Of a stretch of DNA of 15,835 nt, positions 15,308 to 15,835 are shown one piece after another. Location: contig JAJCYX010000367.1 of NCBI GenBank assembly GCA_029262715.1, positions 1 through 15,835 of the forward strand, written 5' to 3'. The notes under the pieces are model-generated. The model was given only the letters and a program-made list of their open reading frames with translations, did no database searches and was not told where the DNA came from. Each line of letters starts with the position of its first letter. Position 1 is the stretch's first letter. This DNA is from Chloroflexota bacterium (lineage in GTDB: Bacteria; Chloroflexota; Dehalococcoidia; Lucifugimonadales; Lucifugimonadaceae). The translations under genes and the position numbers were made by a program.

Positions 15308-15373
15308 CCACCGATCACTGCCGAGATTCGTCATGACTGGGCGAGCCGAATCTATCGGGCGGTGATTCTGTGG
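15308..15373. repeat. Long imperfect hairpin
   Basis: The stem has about 20 pairs, starting with AGATTCG (15324-15330) against CGAATCT (15347-15353) around a 16-base loop. It continues outward through GCC/GGC-type, ATCAC/GTGAT and CCAC/GTGG blocks with a few bulges. No reading frame with family character covers it, so a small structured RNA, a mobile palindromic unit or a remnant is possible. Confidence 0.4.
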
Positions 15374-15634
15374 CCACTGAGTACGTAACCGCCTGATTCA
15401 CAGGACGCGGATAAGCCGTCCAGCTCGCTAGCTCGTTGGATACGGACGTCTCTATAGAGAAGAAACTCCAACCCCATGATGCGGTCCCGTACCCCCGCTT
15501 GAGTCGTTATCGCCAACGCGATGGCCTTTGTCGGAGATGCATGGAAAACGCGAGCTTCGTGTTGGACTCGACACCTTGTGGCGCGTGCTCCTTCATGCCT
15601 AAAGACTGCCCGGATAGATGCAAACTCGTTAACT

Positions 15635-15654
15635 TGTATACGTCCGTGTATACA
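15635..15654. promoter_or_regulatory. Operator-like palindrome TGTATAC-N6-GTATACA
   Basis: Perfect 7-base arms (15635-15641 and 15648-15654) separated by six bases. Sites with TGTATAC-type arms are typical of dimeric repressors such as GntR-family proteins. It lies about 160 bases before the gene starting at 15817 and could control it. No repressor gene is in view. Confidence 0.35.
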
Positions 15655-15816
15655 CTGCGCCGCCCCAGCGCAATGTGGTGACTCTTTGCACGACATCGGG
15701 ATTGACAAGTTTCTCGCCTCGTTGGTGGAGTCGGTATTCGTATCTGCAGTGACGTGACCCCCTGAGACGGTACCAGTGGAAAAGTCCGACACTGGACGTT
15801 TTAGAGGAGGTCGAAC

Positions 15817-15835
15817 ATGCCCAGAAAGGGTCATT
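15817..15835 (+). CDS. Start of a gene cut by the right edge (possibly IS3-type transposase OrfA)
   Basis: AGAGGAGGT (15804-15811) lies directly upstream of ATG 15817, an excellent ribosome-binding site, and six codons MPRKGH remain before the window ends. A basic start of this kind, and upstream sequence with GTGACCCCC (15754-15762) and GTCCGACACTGGAC (15784-15797), resemble the left end and first frame of IS3-family elements. That identity is a guess from very little sequence; a ribosomal protein S7-like or other start is also possible. That a gene begins here is fairly certain. Confidence 0.5.

Larger units (their letters stand above)
14888..15816. other. Gene-poor region rich in inverted repeats
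   Basis: About 930 bases without a convincing gene. Contents: repeated TTGACCG motifs with two hairpins (15024-15087), a bulged hairpin at 15146-15169, a long imperfect hairpin at 15308-15373, and a 20-base operator-like palindrome at 15635-15654. A weak plus-strand frame (TTG 15436 to 15681) encodes a Cys-rich peptide with C-x2-C-x12-C-x2-C but has no ribosome-binding site. No tRNA, no recognisable RNA family and no clear terminator after glnK were found by eye. The minus-strand frame over 15352-15834 has no family-like sequence. Confidence 0.55.

Noticed and set aside
15449..15460. Perfect 12-base palindrome TCTCTATAGAGA
   Set aside because: Several palindromes of this length are expected by chance in a window this size and no context supports a role.
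14890..15816. tRNA, RNase P RNA or other known RNA gene in the gene-poor end
   Set aside because: No T-loop or cloverleaf pattern and no conserved RNase P or SRP RNA core was found by eye; GAAGAGAAAGTC near 15010 only loosely recalls an RNase P motif.
15352..15834. Minus-strand open frame of 160 codons at the right end
   Set aside because: It has no recognisable motif, no ribosome-binding site and low-complexity composition, and it lies antisense to the well-marked start at 15817 and over palindromic DNA.
1..15835. CRISPR array or phage gene block
   Set aside because: No regularly spaced identical repeats and no phage structural genes were seen; the TTGACCG repeats are too short and irregular for a CRISPR.

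Overview
The window reads as chromosomal DNA of a free-living, moderately GC-rich bacterium. A Chloroflexota lineage (for example SAR202/Dehalococcoidia-like) would fit. The hints are a lipoprotein with a long Ser/Thr/Pro spacer, a large ATPase-LuxR regulator, dispersed single-strand operons and isochorismatase-fold amidases next to Opp/Dpp-type transporters. No rRNA or other marker gene is present, so the taxonomic guess is inference only.

Layout. At the left edge a minus-strand gene (1-105) runs off the window; it starts at a TTG and encodes an N-terminal membrane segment. Divergent from it, 322-3228 encodes a 968-residue STAND/AAA ATPase-LuxR transcription factor. A 677-base gap (3229-3905) follows, with no convincing gene but with a perfect TGTGA-N6-TCACA palindrome. 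Next comes a tight plus-strand gene train: isochorismatase-fold amidase 1 (3906-4613), lipoprotein solute-binding protein (4681-6360), two permeases (6481-7440, 7445-8338), two ATPases (8350-9450, 9437-10537), amidase 2 (10548-11237) and an MFS transporter (11242-12513). After 168 bases lies a nitrogen-control unit: ammonium channel amt (12682-14052), a stand-alone OmpR-type winged-helix protein (14165-14506) and PII protein glnK (14546-14887). The last ~930 bases have no convincing gene but are rich in inverted repeats and contain a cluster of TTGACCG motifs. At the very edge a strong Shine-Dalgarno and six codons (15817-15835) begin another gene, possibly an IS3-type transposase.

How the parts may work together (inference). 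The Opp/Dpp-family importer would bring in an amide-, carbamoyl- or ureido-containing compound. Two related Asp-Lys-Cys amidohydrolases bracketing the transporter would cut C-N bonds in it, or in two successive intermediates, releasing ammonia. The MFS protein could export a product or import a related compound. Adjacent Amt/GlnK would recapture and sense ammonium. The winged-helix protein between amt and glnK is a candidate local nitrogen regulator, and the upstream ATPase-LuxR protein a candidate regulator of the catabolic train. The substrate cannot be read from the sequence.

Several wider gaps in the plus-strand train carry a perfect inverted repeat shortly upstream of the next gene (4647-4664, 6405-6446, 14082-14113, 14510-14531). 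This suggests RNA hairpins that set relative expression within the operons.
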